This document shows positions 48,622 through 56,888 of a stretch of 64,000 bases of DNA, one piece after another (the stretch's first letter is position 1; each line of letters starts with the position of its first letter). The position numbers were made by a program, and so were the translations under genes. The stretch comes from Eikenella longinqua (GTDB lineage Bacteria > Pseudomonadota > Gammaproteobacteria > Burkholderiales > Neisseriaceae), in NCBI RefSeq assembly GCF_001648355.1, contig NZ_LXSL01000030.1:44448-108447 (forward strand), given 5' to 3'. Under the pieces are notes generated by a model, which saw only the letters and a program-made list of their open reading frames with translations, ran no database searches and had not been told where the DNA came from.

Positions 48622-51378
48622 TTATTTCTCCTGTTTCTTCAGCAGCAGCCCGGCGGCGAGCCAATAAACGGCGAAAAACAGTAAGAGCGTGCCACACAGC
48701 GTGTCCACATCGCACCAGCCCAGGCCTTTGGTGATGGTGCCCAGGCTGATAGTTTGAAACCAGCTGGTGGGGCTGAGGATGCCGATCCATTTGCCCGCGC
48801 CGCTCAGGGTGGAAGCCGGGTAGATCATGCCGGAGAAATCCAGCGCCGGAATCATCGCCAAAATCGCCGCCGCAAAAATCGCCGCCACCTGCGTGCGCAC
48901 GAAGGTGGACACCAAGAGCCCGAAGCCGGTGGAGGCGAGCACGAAACACAGCGTGCCCGCGGTGAGCGCGGCAAACGAGCCTTTCAGCGGCACGCCCAAC
49001 CCGAACACCACCACGCCGAGCAAAAACAGATAGCTGAGCATGGAAAGCAGCACATAGGGCAGCTGCTTGCCCAGCAGATACTGAAAGGGCGAGGCGGGCG
49101 AGCTATACAGGTTCATGATGGAGCCGATTTCTTTTTCGCGCACCACGGAGAGCGCAGTGAGCATGGCGGGAATCATCATCAGCGAGAGCATGAGGAAGCC
49201 CGGCGTGAGCGCGTTGATGCTTTTGAAGGTGGGGTTGTAGATGAAGCGGGTTTGCATTTCGGTGGGTGCGGCAAGGCGGATGCCGTGTTGGCGATAGAGG
49301 CCGGCGGCGTATTGGCTGAGGATGCCTTGGGCGTAGCCGCTGATGTTTTCGCCCACGAAGGGCCAGGAGCCGTCGATGTAGAAACCGAGCTGCGGGCGGC
49401 GCTGCAATTGCAGGTTTTTGCCAAAATCGGGCGGGATTTCCAGCACCATGCGGGCGCGGCCGGCGGTGAGGGTGGCGCCGATGTCGGCGCGGGAGGCGAT
49501 CTCGGCGGTTTGGCGGAAATAGGCCGAGCCGTCGAAGGCTTGTGCCAGCTCGCGGCTGTATTGGCTTTGGTCTTGGTCGAGCACGGCGAAGTCCATTTCG
49601 TTTACGTCGAACGATACGCCAAGGCTGCCGGCCAGGAGGTACACCAGCGGGCCGATGAGGGCAAACATCAGGCGGATGCGGTCGCGCAGCAGCTCTCTGC
49701 CTTCGCGGCGGGCAAAGGTGAACACGGAAGCGAGCCAGTAGCGCAGGCCGGAGGGGGCGTCGGGGGTGGCCGCAGGTTTTTCAGGTAGCCTTTCTTGGGC
49801 AGTTGGGGCGTCGGGGGTGGCCGCAGATTTTTCAGGTAGCCTTTGCTGTTCGGCGGCTTCGTCTTGCTCCAAGTAGCGGATAAAGGCTTCTTCCAAGGAG
49901 TCGGCGTGCTGGCGGCGGCGCAGTTCTTCCGGCTCGCCCACGGCCAGCACGCGGCCGCGGTGCATCAGGGAGATGCGGTCGCAGCGGGCGGCTTCGTTCA
50001 TGAAGTGGGTGGACACGAAAATGGTCACACGCTCTTCCCGCGCCATGCGGAACAGGTATTGCCAAAACATATCGCGCGCGGCGGGATCGACGCCGGAGGT
50101 GGGCTCGTCCAATATCAACACCTGCGGGCGGTGCAGGCAGGCGGCGGCCAGTTGCAGGCGCTGGCGCACGCCCAACGGCAGGGCGGCGGGGGTGGCACCG
50201 GCCAAATCGGAGAGTTCAAACTGCTGCAACACGGCGGCGATGGCGGCTTCACTGTTCTCGCCGAGCTGGTAGAGCTGGGCGTGCAGCACCAGGTTTTGCC
50301 GCACGCTCAGCTCCTCATACAGCGAAAAGGCCTGCGACATATAGCCCACGCGCTGGCGCACGGCGGCGCTGCCGGCGTCGATGGGCTCGCCCAGGAGGGT
50401 GGCTTCGCCTTCGCTGGCGTCTAAGAGGCCGGTGAGCATTTTCATGGTGGTGCTTTTGCCGCAGCCGTTGGAGCCGAGGAAGCCGAAAATTTCGCCCTGG
50501 CGGATGCGGAAGCTCACGTGGTCCACCGCCGTGAAATTGCCGAAGCGCTTGCTGAGGTTTTCGGCTTCGATGGCGGGCGGCAGGGAATCGTCGGGGAGGA
50601 AGGGAGGCAGTTGGGCGTCGTCCCAATGGGTTTGTTTGCTTTCAGGTAGCATCCGGATATAGGCCTGCTCCAGCGTGGCGCAGCCGCTTTGCGCGAGGAT
50701 GGATTGCGTGCCGCCGTTCACTAAAATATGGCCGTCGTCCATGGCCAGCAGCTGCTCAAATTGCTCGGCTTCGTCGATGTAAGCCGTGGCCACCAGCACG
50801 GTCATGCCGGGGTTTTCGGCGCGCAGCTCGCGCACCAGCTCCCAAAATTGCCGGCGCGACAGCGGATCCACGCCGGTGGTGGGCTCGTCCAAAATCAGCA
50901 GGTCGGGATTGTGCACCAGAGCGCAGCACAGGCTGAGCTTCTGCTTCATACCGCCAGAGAGCTTGCCGGCGGCGCGAGAGGCGAAAGGCGAAAGGCCGGT
51001 GGACTGCATCAGGCGCGCGATGTGTTGCCGGCGCTGCGGTTTGCTCAGGCCGAACAGGCGGGCGTGGAAATCAATGTTTTCATACACCGAAAGCGTGGGA
51101 TAGAGGTTTTTGCCCAAGCCCTGCGGCATAAAGGCAATGCGCGGCAACAGCGCCTCCCGCTCGGCTTTGTGCGCCACGTTGTGCCCGAGCACGCGCACTT
51201 CGCCGCTTTGGATGGTGCGCACGCCGGCAATCAGCGAAAGCAGCGTGGATTTGCCCACGCCGTCGGGGCCGATGAGGCCGACCGTGGTGCCGCGCGGGAT
51301 GGTGAGCGACACGCCGCGCAAGGCCTGCCGTTTGCCGTAGGCGTGCGAGAGTTGGCTGATTTCGATGGCGTTTGGCAT
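48622..51378 (-). CDS. rbbA: RbbA-like double ATPase-permease
   Basis: A 918-residue fusion of two ABC ATPase domains and one ABC-2 membrane domain, as in RbbA. First ATPase: GPDGVGKST, signature LSGGMKQK, Walker B LLILDEPTTGVDP. Second: GSNGCGKST, signature degenerated to LPLGVRQR, Walker B VLILDEPTSGVDP. The membrane part begins about residue 550 and ends LLFFAVYWLAAGLLLK. The linker holds a 51-base in-frame duplication with a DUS in each copy (RLPEKSAATPDAP type). RbbA of E. coli binds ribosomes; the operon context here points to export. Confidence 0.9.
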   Translation of the reverse strand: MPNAIEISQLSHAYGKRQALRGVSLTIPRGTTVGLIGPDGVGKSTLLSLIAGVRTIQSGEVRVLGHNVAHKAEREALLPRIAFMPQGLGKNLYPTLSVYENIDFHARLFGLSKPQRRQHIARLMQSTGLSPFASRAAGKLSGGMKQKLSLCCALVHNPDLLILDEPTTGVDPLSRRQFWELVRELRAENPGMTVLVATAYIDEAEQFEQLLAMDDGHILVNGGTQSILAQSGCATLEQAYIRMLPESKQTHWDDAQLPPFLPDDSLPPAIEAENLSKRFGNFTAVDHVSFRIRQGEIFGFLGSNGCGKSTTMKMLTGLLDASEGEATLLGEPIDAGSAAVRQRVGYMSQAFSLYEELSVRQNLVLHAQLYQLGENSEAAIAAVLQQFELSDLAGATPAALPLGVRQRLQLAAACLHRPQVLILDEPTSGVDPAARDMFWQYLFRMAREERVTIFVSTHFMNEAARCDRISLMHRGRVLAVGEPEELRRRQHADSLEEAFIRYLEQDEAAEQQRLPEKSAATPDAPTAQERLPEKPAATPDAPSGLRYWLASVFTFARREGRELLRDRIRLMFALIGPLVYLLAGSLGVSFDVNEMDFAVLDQDQSQYSRELAQAFDGSAYFRQTAEIASRADIGATLTAGRARMVLEIPPDFGKNLQLQRRPQLGFYIDGSWPFVGENISGYAQGILSQYAAGLYRQHGIRLAAPTEMQTRFIYNPTFKSINALTPGFLMLSLMMIPAMLTALSVVREKEIGSIMNLYSSPASPFQYLLGKQLPYVLLSMLSYLFLLGVVVFGLGVPLKGSFAALTAGTLCFVLASTGFGLLVSTFVRTQVAAIFAAAILAMIPALDFSGMIYPASTLSGAGKWIGILSPTSWFQTISLGTITKGLGWCDVDTLCGTLLLFFAVYWLAAGLLLKKQEK
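49754..49855. repeat. 51-base direct repeat in rbbA with DUS
   Basis: Two in-frame units (49754-49804 and 49805-49855), each with GGGGCGTCGGGGGTGGCCGC and a reverse DUS (49780-49791; 49831-49842). They add 17 residues to the linker each. Confidence 0.88.
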
Positions 51379-51387
51379 GGCTTTGCC

Positions 51388-52368
51388 CTATTGCGGCAGG
51401 CGGGTGTGCAGCTCGGCCGGCCAGGGCTGCTTGGCATCGGTGCGCACGAAGCCGGTGGCCGTCATGCCGCCTTTCAGGTAGCCCTGGTATTTGGCGGCCA
51501 CATCAGCCGGAATTTGCAGCTTCACCCGAAACATCAGCTTGGTGCGCTCTTCGGCGGTTTCCACAAATTTGGGCGTGAACTGCGCTTCGGCGGAAACATA
51601 GGTAACTGTGGCGGGGAATACTGCGTCCAGCCCGTCCATCTTGATGCGCGCCTCGCTGCCCAGCGGGATTTGGTTCACCGTGGGCGCGGGCAGGAAGAGG
51701 CTGATGCTAGCGTCGTTCAAGTTCAAAAGGCTCACCACCTTGCCGCCGGCGGGCAGCACGTTGCCCGGCTCGGCCAGCCGGTATTCCACCCGCCCGGCCT
51801 GCGGCGCGCGCACCGACAAGTCGCCAATCACGGAAGACACCTGCGCCATCTTGGCCTGCGCCTGCCCCACGCCGGCCTGCGCTTCGTTACGCGCGGCCTG
51901 CGCGGCCTGCACGGCGGCTCGGGCGGCATCACGCTGCGCCAGGCGCGTATTGAGCTCGGCTTGGGAAATCAAATTGTCGCGGAACAGCTGGCGGGCATTG
52001 TCGGCTTCCATCTGCGCGGTTTTCAGCTGCTGCTGCTGCGCGCTCACCTGCGCCTGGGCGCGGCGCACGGTTTGCTCCAGCTGCGCCTTGCCGGCCTGCG
52101 CTTCGGAAAGCTGCGCCTGCGCCGTATCGGAAGAAAGCCGCGCCAGCACGGTATCCGCCTCCACATACTGCCCTTCCTTCACCAGCATTTCCTCCACCCG
52201 CCCGGCATACAGGCTGGCCACATCCATACGCGCAAATTCTAGCCGCCCGTTGGCATGGGCGATGCCCGCGAGCGGGTCGGGCGCGCCGTATTGGCGGAAC
52301 ACAAGTGCGCCGATACCAACAATGGCGGCCAGCGGCAGCAGGAGCAATAAACGTTTAGGCAGTTTCAT
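51388..52368 (-). CDS. yhiI: HlyD-type membrane fusion protein, YhiI-like
   Basis: A 326-residue periplasmic adaptor. It has an N-terminal anchor (LLLLLPLAAIVGIGALVF), a biotinyl/lipoyl-like half (GRLEFARMDVASLYAGRVEEMLVKEGQYVEA), a long coiled coil (about residues 85-185) and the second lipoyl half (VRAPQAGRVEYRLAEPGNVLPAGGKVV). It links the RbbA/YhhJ-like exporter with the outer-membrane lipoprotein. A DUS variant (51473-51484) is read in frame as GYLKG near the C-terminus. The gene is first in the operon. Confidence 0.9.
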   Translation of the reverse strand: MKLPKRLLLLLPLAAIVGIGALVFRQYGAPDPLAGIAHANGRLEFARMDVASLYAGRVEEMLVKEGQYVEADTVLARLSSDTAQAQLSEAQAGKAQLEQTVRRAQAQVSAQQQQLKTAQMEADNARQLFRDNLISQAELNTRLAQRDAARAAVQAAQAARNEAQAGVGQAQAKMAQVSSVIGDLSVRAPQAGRVEYRLAEPGNVLPAGGKVVSLLNLNDASISLFLPAPTVNQIPLGSEARIKMDGLDAVFPATVTYVSAEAQFTPKFVETAEERTKLMFRVKLQIPADVAAKYQGYLKGGMTATGFVRTDAKQPWPAELHTRLPQ

Positions 52369-52457
52369 GGGAATCCCTCAAAGCAAGGCGTGAATAGGAA
52401 TAATTCTAAAGGCGCGGCCGGGCGCTGCAAACCGCTAAAAAACGATTGGCCGTGCCA

Positions 52458-52492
52458 CTAAGCATACGGAAACGACAAAACCGTTGCTTAAG
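52458..52492. promoter_or_regulatory. Candidate TetR operator
   Basis: CTAAGCATACGG (52458-52469) and CCGTTGCTTAAG (52481-52492) are inverted repeats with one base offset. They lie between the divergent efflux operon and the TetR gene, where such a repressor would act. Confidence 0.5.
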
Positions 52493-52541
52493 CGCATGGA
52501 AAAATGCAAAATGGCCTCGGGCAACACCCTGAGGAAACATC

Positions 52542-53117
52542 ATGGCCGACACCGAAACCCGCACCGACCCGCGCATCATCAAAACCCACCGCGCCATCCG
52601 TGAAGCCTTTATCGAGCTGCTGCACGAAAAGCCCTTCGCCCAGATTAGCGTGCAGGACATCCTCGAGCGCGCTCCGGTAAACCGCTCCACCTTCTATAAA
52701 TACTATTCCGGCAAAAGCGATTTGGCCGGCAAGATGATTGCCGATTTCAAAGCCGAATACAGTGTCATTATTCTTACCCGATTTCAGGCGAGTAGTTTCG
52801 ATGTATTTTTGAGCGTGATGCCCGAAGCCTCGGAGTGGATACACAGCCGGCGGCGGCTCATTCTCGCCCTGTGGAAAGTCGATACCCGCCGCCACCACCT
52901 CTACCGCGACATGCACGGCCTGATTAAGCAGCAATTCCTGCGCTTCGTGCGCCGCCACCCCAAAGCCGACCCAAACAAAGACTGGGACTACCAGGCCGAT
53001 ATGCTCGCCACCATGATCCTGGGCAGCATGGACTACTTCTTCAGCCGCGACCTGCCCCTGCGCCTGCCCGAAATCCGCAAAGCCTGGGCGGAGATGAGCG
53101 AGCTGCTGCTGCCGTAA
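52542..53117 (+). CDS. TetR-family regulator
   Basis: A 191-residue regulator. The TetR helix-turn-helix is clear (IREAFIELLHEKPFAQISVQDILERAPVNRSTFYKYYSGKSDL, given here as landmarks only) and the C-terminal half is the variable ligand-binding helices. It is divergent from the yhiI-rbbA-yhhJ-type operon and probably represses it and itself. A stretch near codons 75-90 is more AT-rich than the rest. Confidence 0.9.
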   Translation: MADTETRTDPRIIKTHRAIREAFIELLHEKPFAQISVQDILERAPVNRSTFYKYYSGKSDLAGKMIADFKAEYSVIILTRFQASSFDVFLSVMPEASEWIHSRRRLILALWKVDTRRHHLYRDMHGLIKQQFLRFVRRHPKADPNKDWDYQADMLATMILGSMDYFFSRDLPLRLPEIRKAWAEMSELLLP

Positions 53118-53138
53118 GCGCGTTTGCTGGCAAGGAAA

Positions 53139-53250
53139 AGGCTACCTGAAAAATAGCTGTCTGGTTGAAGCCAGTTAAAGCAAGCGTTATCTCAGCCCGA
53201 ACGAGCGCTCTCAGATTGCATGATTGGTTTATCCAAACAGGCTACCTGAA
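53139..53250. repeat. Two forward DUS copies after the TetR gene
   Basis: AGGCTACCTGAA at 53139-53150 and 53239-53250. They are direct, not inverted, so no hairpin forms between them. Confidence 0.75.
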
Positions 53251-53308
53251 AAAGAGCGCTGGCGTGCGGCGGTTTTTCGGCTGCCCTGTTCATCCGCCGT
53301 ATCAATAA

Positions 53309-53336
53309 AGGCTACCTGAAATTTTTCAGGTAGCCT
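53309..53336. terminator. Near-perfect DUS palindrome
   Basis: Forward DUS 53309-53320 is joined by ATTT to reverse DUS 53325-53336, followed by TCTTT. It can end the TetR gene and the convergent gloB gene. Confidence 0.75.
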
Positions 53337-53361
53337 CTTTGGCGTTTGGAGAGCGGGAAAC

Positions 53362-54111
53362 TCAGAAGCGGTTTTTCAATTCGCGCAGGGCGGTGAAGAC
53401 TTGCTCTTCGTTGGCGAGGGTTTGGCCGGCGAGCTCGGCGGCGCGGTCGGCTACCTGAAAATGATCGGTGCGCAGGAAGGGGTTGATTTGCCGTTCGTGG
53501 GCGAGGGATACGGGCAGGGTGGGGGTGTGCGTGGCATCTTGCAGGCCTCGGGCGACAGCGGGGTTGTGCGGTTCGATGTGTTGGGCGAAGCGCAGATTGG
53601 CGGCGGTGTATTCGTGGGCGGGATAGAACAATGTGTTTTCAGGTAGCCTGCCAAAGCGTTGCAGGGAGGCGAAGAGCTGGGCTGGGGTGCCGGTGAACAC
53701 GCGGCCGCAGCCGGCGGAAAAGAGGGTGTCGCCGCAGAATACGTGCAGCCGGCCGCCCGTTTGCAGCAGGTAGCTGAGGTGGCTGTCGGTGTGGCCGGGG
53801 GTGTGCCACACGCGCACGGGGTGCTGCCAGAGCGTCCAGCCGCTGCCTTCGCCGACGGTGTCGGTGGCGTGGGGGATGCCGGGCGGGGCATAAACGGCGC
53901 AGTCGGGAAAGTGGCGGCGCAGCTCGGGCAGGCCGGCGGTGTGGTCGTCGTGGTGGTGGGTGATCCAAATTTGGCGCAGGCTGAGGCGCTGAGTTTTCAG
54001 GTAGCCTAATACGGGCTCGGATTCGCCGGGGTCGATGCACACGGCTTCGCTGCCGTGGCGCAGCAGCCAGATGTAGTTGTCGGCGAGGGCGGGGATGGGG
54101 AGGATTTGCAT
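53362..54111 (-). CDS. gloB: Hydroxyacylglutathione hydrolase (glyoxalase II)
   Basis: A 249-residue metallohydrolase that splits S-lactoylglutathione into lactate and glutathione in methylglyoxal detoxification. It begins with the family phrase PIPALADNYIWLL and has the zinc motif THHHDDHTAG and later metal residues (HTPGHTDSH; FCGDTLFSAGCGR; FYPAHEYTAANL). Three DUS copies are read in three different ways: GYLKT, GRLPEN and FQVA. The C-terminal recognition domain is complete. Confidence 0.95.
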   Translation of the reverse strand: MQILPIPALADNYIWLLRHGSEAVCIDPGESEPVLGYLKTQRLSLRQIWITHHHDDHTAGLPELRRHFPDCAVYAPPGIPHATDTVGEGSGWTLWQHPVRVWHTPGHTDSHLSYLLQTGGRLHVFCGDTLFSAGCGRVFTGTPAQLFASLQRFGRLPENTLFYPAHEYTAANLRFAQHIEPHNPAVARGLQDATHTPTLPVSLAHERQINPFLRTDHFQVADRAAELAGQTLANEEQVFTALRELKNRF

Positions 54112-54261
54112 GGCTTGTTTTGAATAAAGAGTGCTGGATGTGCTGGGATTTTAAGCGGTGATGGCTGTTGCTGGGAAGTACGGGGGTGAATGAATTGACA
54201 AACGGGGGGCGGGTTGCCAAAATGCCTGCCTTTACGGCATTTTACAAAGGATCGGGTGCGG

Positions 54262-54858
54262 ATGTCTGCGGTTGATTATGTGGTTAATCTGGTGCTGAGC
54301 GCGATTTTGATTGTGGGGGCGTATCAGTTTTACTTTTTCACCCAGCGCCATCCGCGGCGGGCGGCGAAGGTGATGAATTCGCGGCTGGATGAGAAAATTC
54401 CGTTTGTGGCTTGGTGGTCTTGGGTGTATAGCTTTTTGTATTACCCGGCGATTTTGTATTTAAACTGGCTGATGGCGGATTCGCGGCAGTTTGTGATGAC
54501 GGCGTTCAGCTTTCTGATTTTGCTGTTTGCGCAGATGCTGTTTTTCTGGCTGTGGCCGGTGTCCACGCCGCCGCACTGGCGCAGCATCAACACGGGCAAA
54601 ACGGCTTCGGAGAAGTTTCTGCTGTTTGTGCAGAAGTTCGACCAATCCACCAACTGCTTCCCGAGCATGCACGTTTCCGTGGCGATGCTCACCGCCATGC
54701 ACGCCTACCCGAGCATGGGCGCGGCGGCATTTGCCTTCCCGCTGCTGATTGCGCTCTCGTGCATGTTTACCAAGCAGCACTATCTGATTGATTTGCCGGC
54801 GGGCGCGTTTTTGGGCTGGCTGGTGTTTAAGCTGTATGGCTGGCTGATGCTGGTTTGA
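54262..54858 (+). CDS. PAP2-family membrane phosphatase
   Basis: A 198-residue membrane protein of the PAP2 superfamily, with five or six helices. Motif 2 is visible in CFPSMHVSVAM and motif 3 in KQHYLIDLPAGAFLGW; the first motif (KxxxxxxRP) is degenerate in this version (near SINTGKTASEKF). It would remove phosphate from lipid phosphates such as undecaprenyl or phosphatidate. It lies next to the ynbB-like gene. Confidence 0.85.
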   Translation: MSAVDYVVNLVLSAILIVGAYQFYFFTQRHPRRAAKVMNSRLDEKIPFVAWWSWVYSFLYYPAILYLNWLMADSRQFVMTAFSFLILLFAQMLFFWLWPVSTPPHWRSINTGKTASEKFLLFVQKFDQSTNCFPSMHVSVAMLTAMHAYPSMGAAAFAFPLLIALSCMFTKQHYLIDLPAGAFLGWLVFKLYGWLMLV

Positions 54859-54878
54859 TGCCGGACGGGGCAGGGGAC

Positions 54879-54890
54879 AGGCTACCTGAA
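54879..54890 (+). repeat. Single DUS between PAP2 and ynbB-like genes
   Basis: AGGCTACCTGAA, followed by TGGAGCTAAAATTCG, which is the end of the 32-base repeat type. Confidence 0.7.
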
Positions 54891-54992
54891 AACTGTGTAT
54901 CCACTTGCTTGGAGCTAAAATTCGGTTTCAACGCAGCAAACACGCCCGCAGCAAATTCCGCCCCAGCAGGCAAACCCCAAAAGGACCCCGCC

Positions 54993-55976
54993 ATGAGCCT
55001 TGCCCTTTCTTCCCCGCCCGTCGCCGCCCAAGCCGCCCATTTAGCCCCGCAGGCAGGCTATATCTTTATGGGCGTCTTTGCCGTATTGCTTTTCGCCAGC
55101 GTCATCGGGCAATGGCTCAAACGCAAAAACGGCGCAGGCAATGCCACCATCGCCAACCTCAACGCCCGCATCTACGCCTGGTGGCTGATGACGCTGGTGC
55201 TGCTGGCGGCATTCTGGTTCGGCAAAACGGGGACGGTCGTGCTGTTTTTCCTAATTTCGTTTGCCGCCCTGCGCGAATTTATGACCCTCGTTTACCGCCG
55301 CCGCAGCGACTATTACAGCATGGTGGCGTGTTTCTACCTGCTTTTGCCCGTGCAGTATTATTTCGTCTATGACGGCTGGTACGGCATGTTCAGCATTTTC
55401 ATCCCCGTCTATGGCTTTCTGCTGCTGCCGATTATCGCCAGCCTGAGCGGGCAAACCGCCCATTTCCTCGAACGCGCCGCCAAAACGCAGTGGATGGCTA
55501 TGATTTGCATCTTCTGCCTTTCACACGTCCCCGCCCTGATGTTCCTGAACTTGGACGGCTTCGACAGCGGCGGCAACATCCTCCTGCTGATTTTCCTGAT
55601 AGGCGTAGTGCAGGCTTCGGACGTGTTGCAATACGTTTGGGGCAAACTCGTCGGCGGAGCCAAAATCATGCCCTCGCTTTCCCCGTCCAAAACAGTATCC
55701 GGCACGGTCGGCGGCATTTTGTCCGCCACCGTCCTCGCCGCACTGATGTCGCCGATTACCCCCTTTACCCACGGTCAGGCCGCCGCAATCGGCTTCGTCG
55801 TCTGCCTGATGGGTTTCTTCGGCGGGCTGGTGATGTCCGCCATCAAACGCGACTACGGTGTCAAAGACTGGGGCAACATGATACGCGGACACGGCGGTAT
55901 GCTTGACCGCGTAGATTCCATCTGCTTCGCCGCACCCGTGTTTTTCCACATCGTCCGCTATTTCTGGCACGGCTGA
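54993..55976 (+). CDS. ynbB: YnbB-like CDP-diglyceride synthase
   Basis: A 327-residue membrane protein with about eight helices. The C-terminal CDP-diglyceride synthase signature is readable: SPSKTVSGTVGG and, further on, FFGGLVMSAIKRDYGVKDWGNMIRGHGGMLDRVDS (only landmarks quoted), with the conserved aspartates and glycines. It makes CDP-diacylglycerol from phosphatidate and CTP. E. coli YnbB is the second gene of ynbABCD; here it sits about 11 kb from ynbA-, ynbC- and ynbD-like genes. Codon use is neisserial. AAAAGGACCCCGCC precedes the ATG. Confidence 0.85.
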   Translation: MSLALSSPPVAAQAAHLAPQAGYIFMGVFAVLLFASVIGQWLKRKNGAGNATIANLNARIYAWWLMTLVLLAAFWFGKTGTVVLFFLISFAALREFMTLVYRRRSDYYSMVACFYLLLPVQYYFVYDGWYGMFSIFIPVYGFLLLPIIASLSGQTAHFLERAAKTQWMAMICIFCLSHVPALMFLNLDGFDSGGNILLLIFLIGVVQASDVLQYVWGKLVGGAKIMPSLSPSKTVSGTVGGILSATVLAALMSPITPFTHGQAAAIGFVVCLMGFFGGLVMSAIKRDYGVKDWGNMIRGHGGMLDRVDSICFAAPVFFHIVRYFWHG

Positions 55977-55998
55977 AGGTGGGAAAAAAAGCGATAGC

Positions 55999-56010
55999 AG
56001 GCTACCTGAA
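55999..56010 (+). repeat. Single DUS
   Basis: AGGCTACCTGAA between the ynbB-like gene and the insertion sequence. Confidence 0.8.
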
Positions 56011-56082
56011 AAAAGATTTCTGGCATAATATGCTTAAAAATATGGATTATTTATTTTGTTTTCCCGTATTTTGAAAAAATAA

Positions 56083-56794
56083 GGGCCTGTACTAGATTAG
56101 CCCTAAATTCCACACCATCTCCGCAGGATTTTAAGCTGTCGGGACGGTGTGCCGAAGTTAAACCGAAATTCGCATTCTTTTAAGAACAGCGGGAAAGATT
56201 TGCGGTCGATTCCGTTGTATTTGCGTAAGACACGTTTTGCCTGATTCCAAAAATTCTCAATGCCGTTGATGTGGTTTTGACGGTCTGCAAATTCCTTGGA
56301 ATGGTTAATACGGTGATGGATAAAACCACTCACGTCCAACTTGTCGTAACTGCTCAGGCTGTCGGTATAAACAATGCTGTCCGGCATGATTTTCTTTTTG
56401 ATGACAGGCAGTAACGTTTCAGACTTGGCGTTATCCACCACAATGGTATAGACCCGTCCTTGTCGTTTCAGGATGCCGAATACCACTACCTTGCCTGCCG
56501 CACCGCGTCCTCGCCTGCCTTTGCGGCGTCCGCCGAAATAGCTTTCGTCTAGTTCAACCGGGCCGGCGAAAATTTCATCGGCAGCCAGTGCCAGATGATG
56601 GCTGATGACTTGGCGGATTTTGTGGTAGAACAGGATAGCAGAGTTGGGTTGTATGCCTAAAATATCGGCAGAGGAACGGGCGGTAACTTCCAACACAAAA
56701 AACGGAGCAGTTCTTTTTGTGCTTTCTTCTTTAATTTGCAGTGAGTTATCTTCATATTTTGAGGGTAACATCACTGCTAATCTAGTACAGCCCC
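56083..56794. mobile_element. IS1016-like element (IS1595 family)
   Basis: The ends are GGGCCTGTACTAGATTAGC (56083-56101) and, inverted, GGGGCTGTACTAGATTAGC (56776-56794), 18 of 19 bases alike, which are the ends I recall for IS1016. The element is about 712 bases and holds one transposase gene. I see no clear target-site duplication in the AT-rich flanks. Confidence 0.88.
56103..56771 (-). CDS. IS1016-type transposase, altered N-terminus
   Basis: The protein has the IS1595-family DDE-type domain: VELDESYFGGRRKGRRGRG, IVYTDSLSSYD and a final RINHSKEFADRQNHINGIENFW. The normal start (MKITHCKLKKK, ATG at 56755) is in another frame: a T-run of six on the coding strand (56697-56702) is one T short of what links it to FFVLEVTARS. 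The frame given here starts at another ATG (56771) and reads an unusual leader (MLPSKYEDNSLQ), so an active enzyme is doubtful. Confidence 0.8.
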   Translation of the reverse strand: MLPSKYEDNSLQIKEESTKRTAPFFVLEVTARSSADILGIQPNSAILFYHKIRQVISHHLALAADEIFAGPVELDESYFGGRRKGRRGRGAAGKVVVFGILKRQGRVYTIVVDNAKSETLLPVIKKKIMPDSIVYTDSLSSYDKLDVSGFIHHRINHSKEFADRQNHINGIENFWNQAKRVLRKYNGIDRKSFPLFLKECEFRFNFGTPSRQLKILRRWCGI

Positions 56795-56888
56795 TTAAAA
56801 AATCGCCTTGGCGCATGAGCCAACCCTTTCCCATATCTCTCCGAATACCGCTTGTGCCGAAAAATCCGACACGCCTCCGCCCGTGCCG

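Noticed and set aside
56075..56082. Target-site duplication of the insertion sequence
   Set aside because: Both flanks are A/T-rich, but no matching 8-base direct repeat can be set against 56795-56802.
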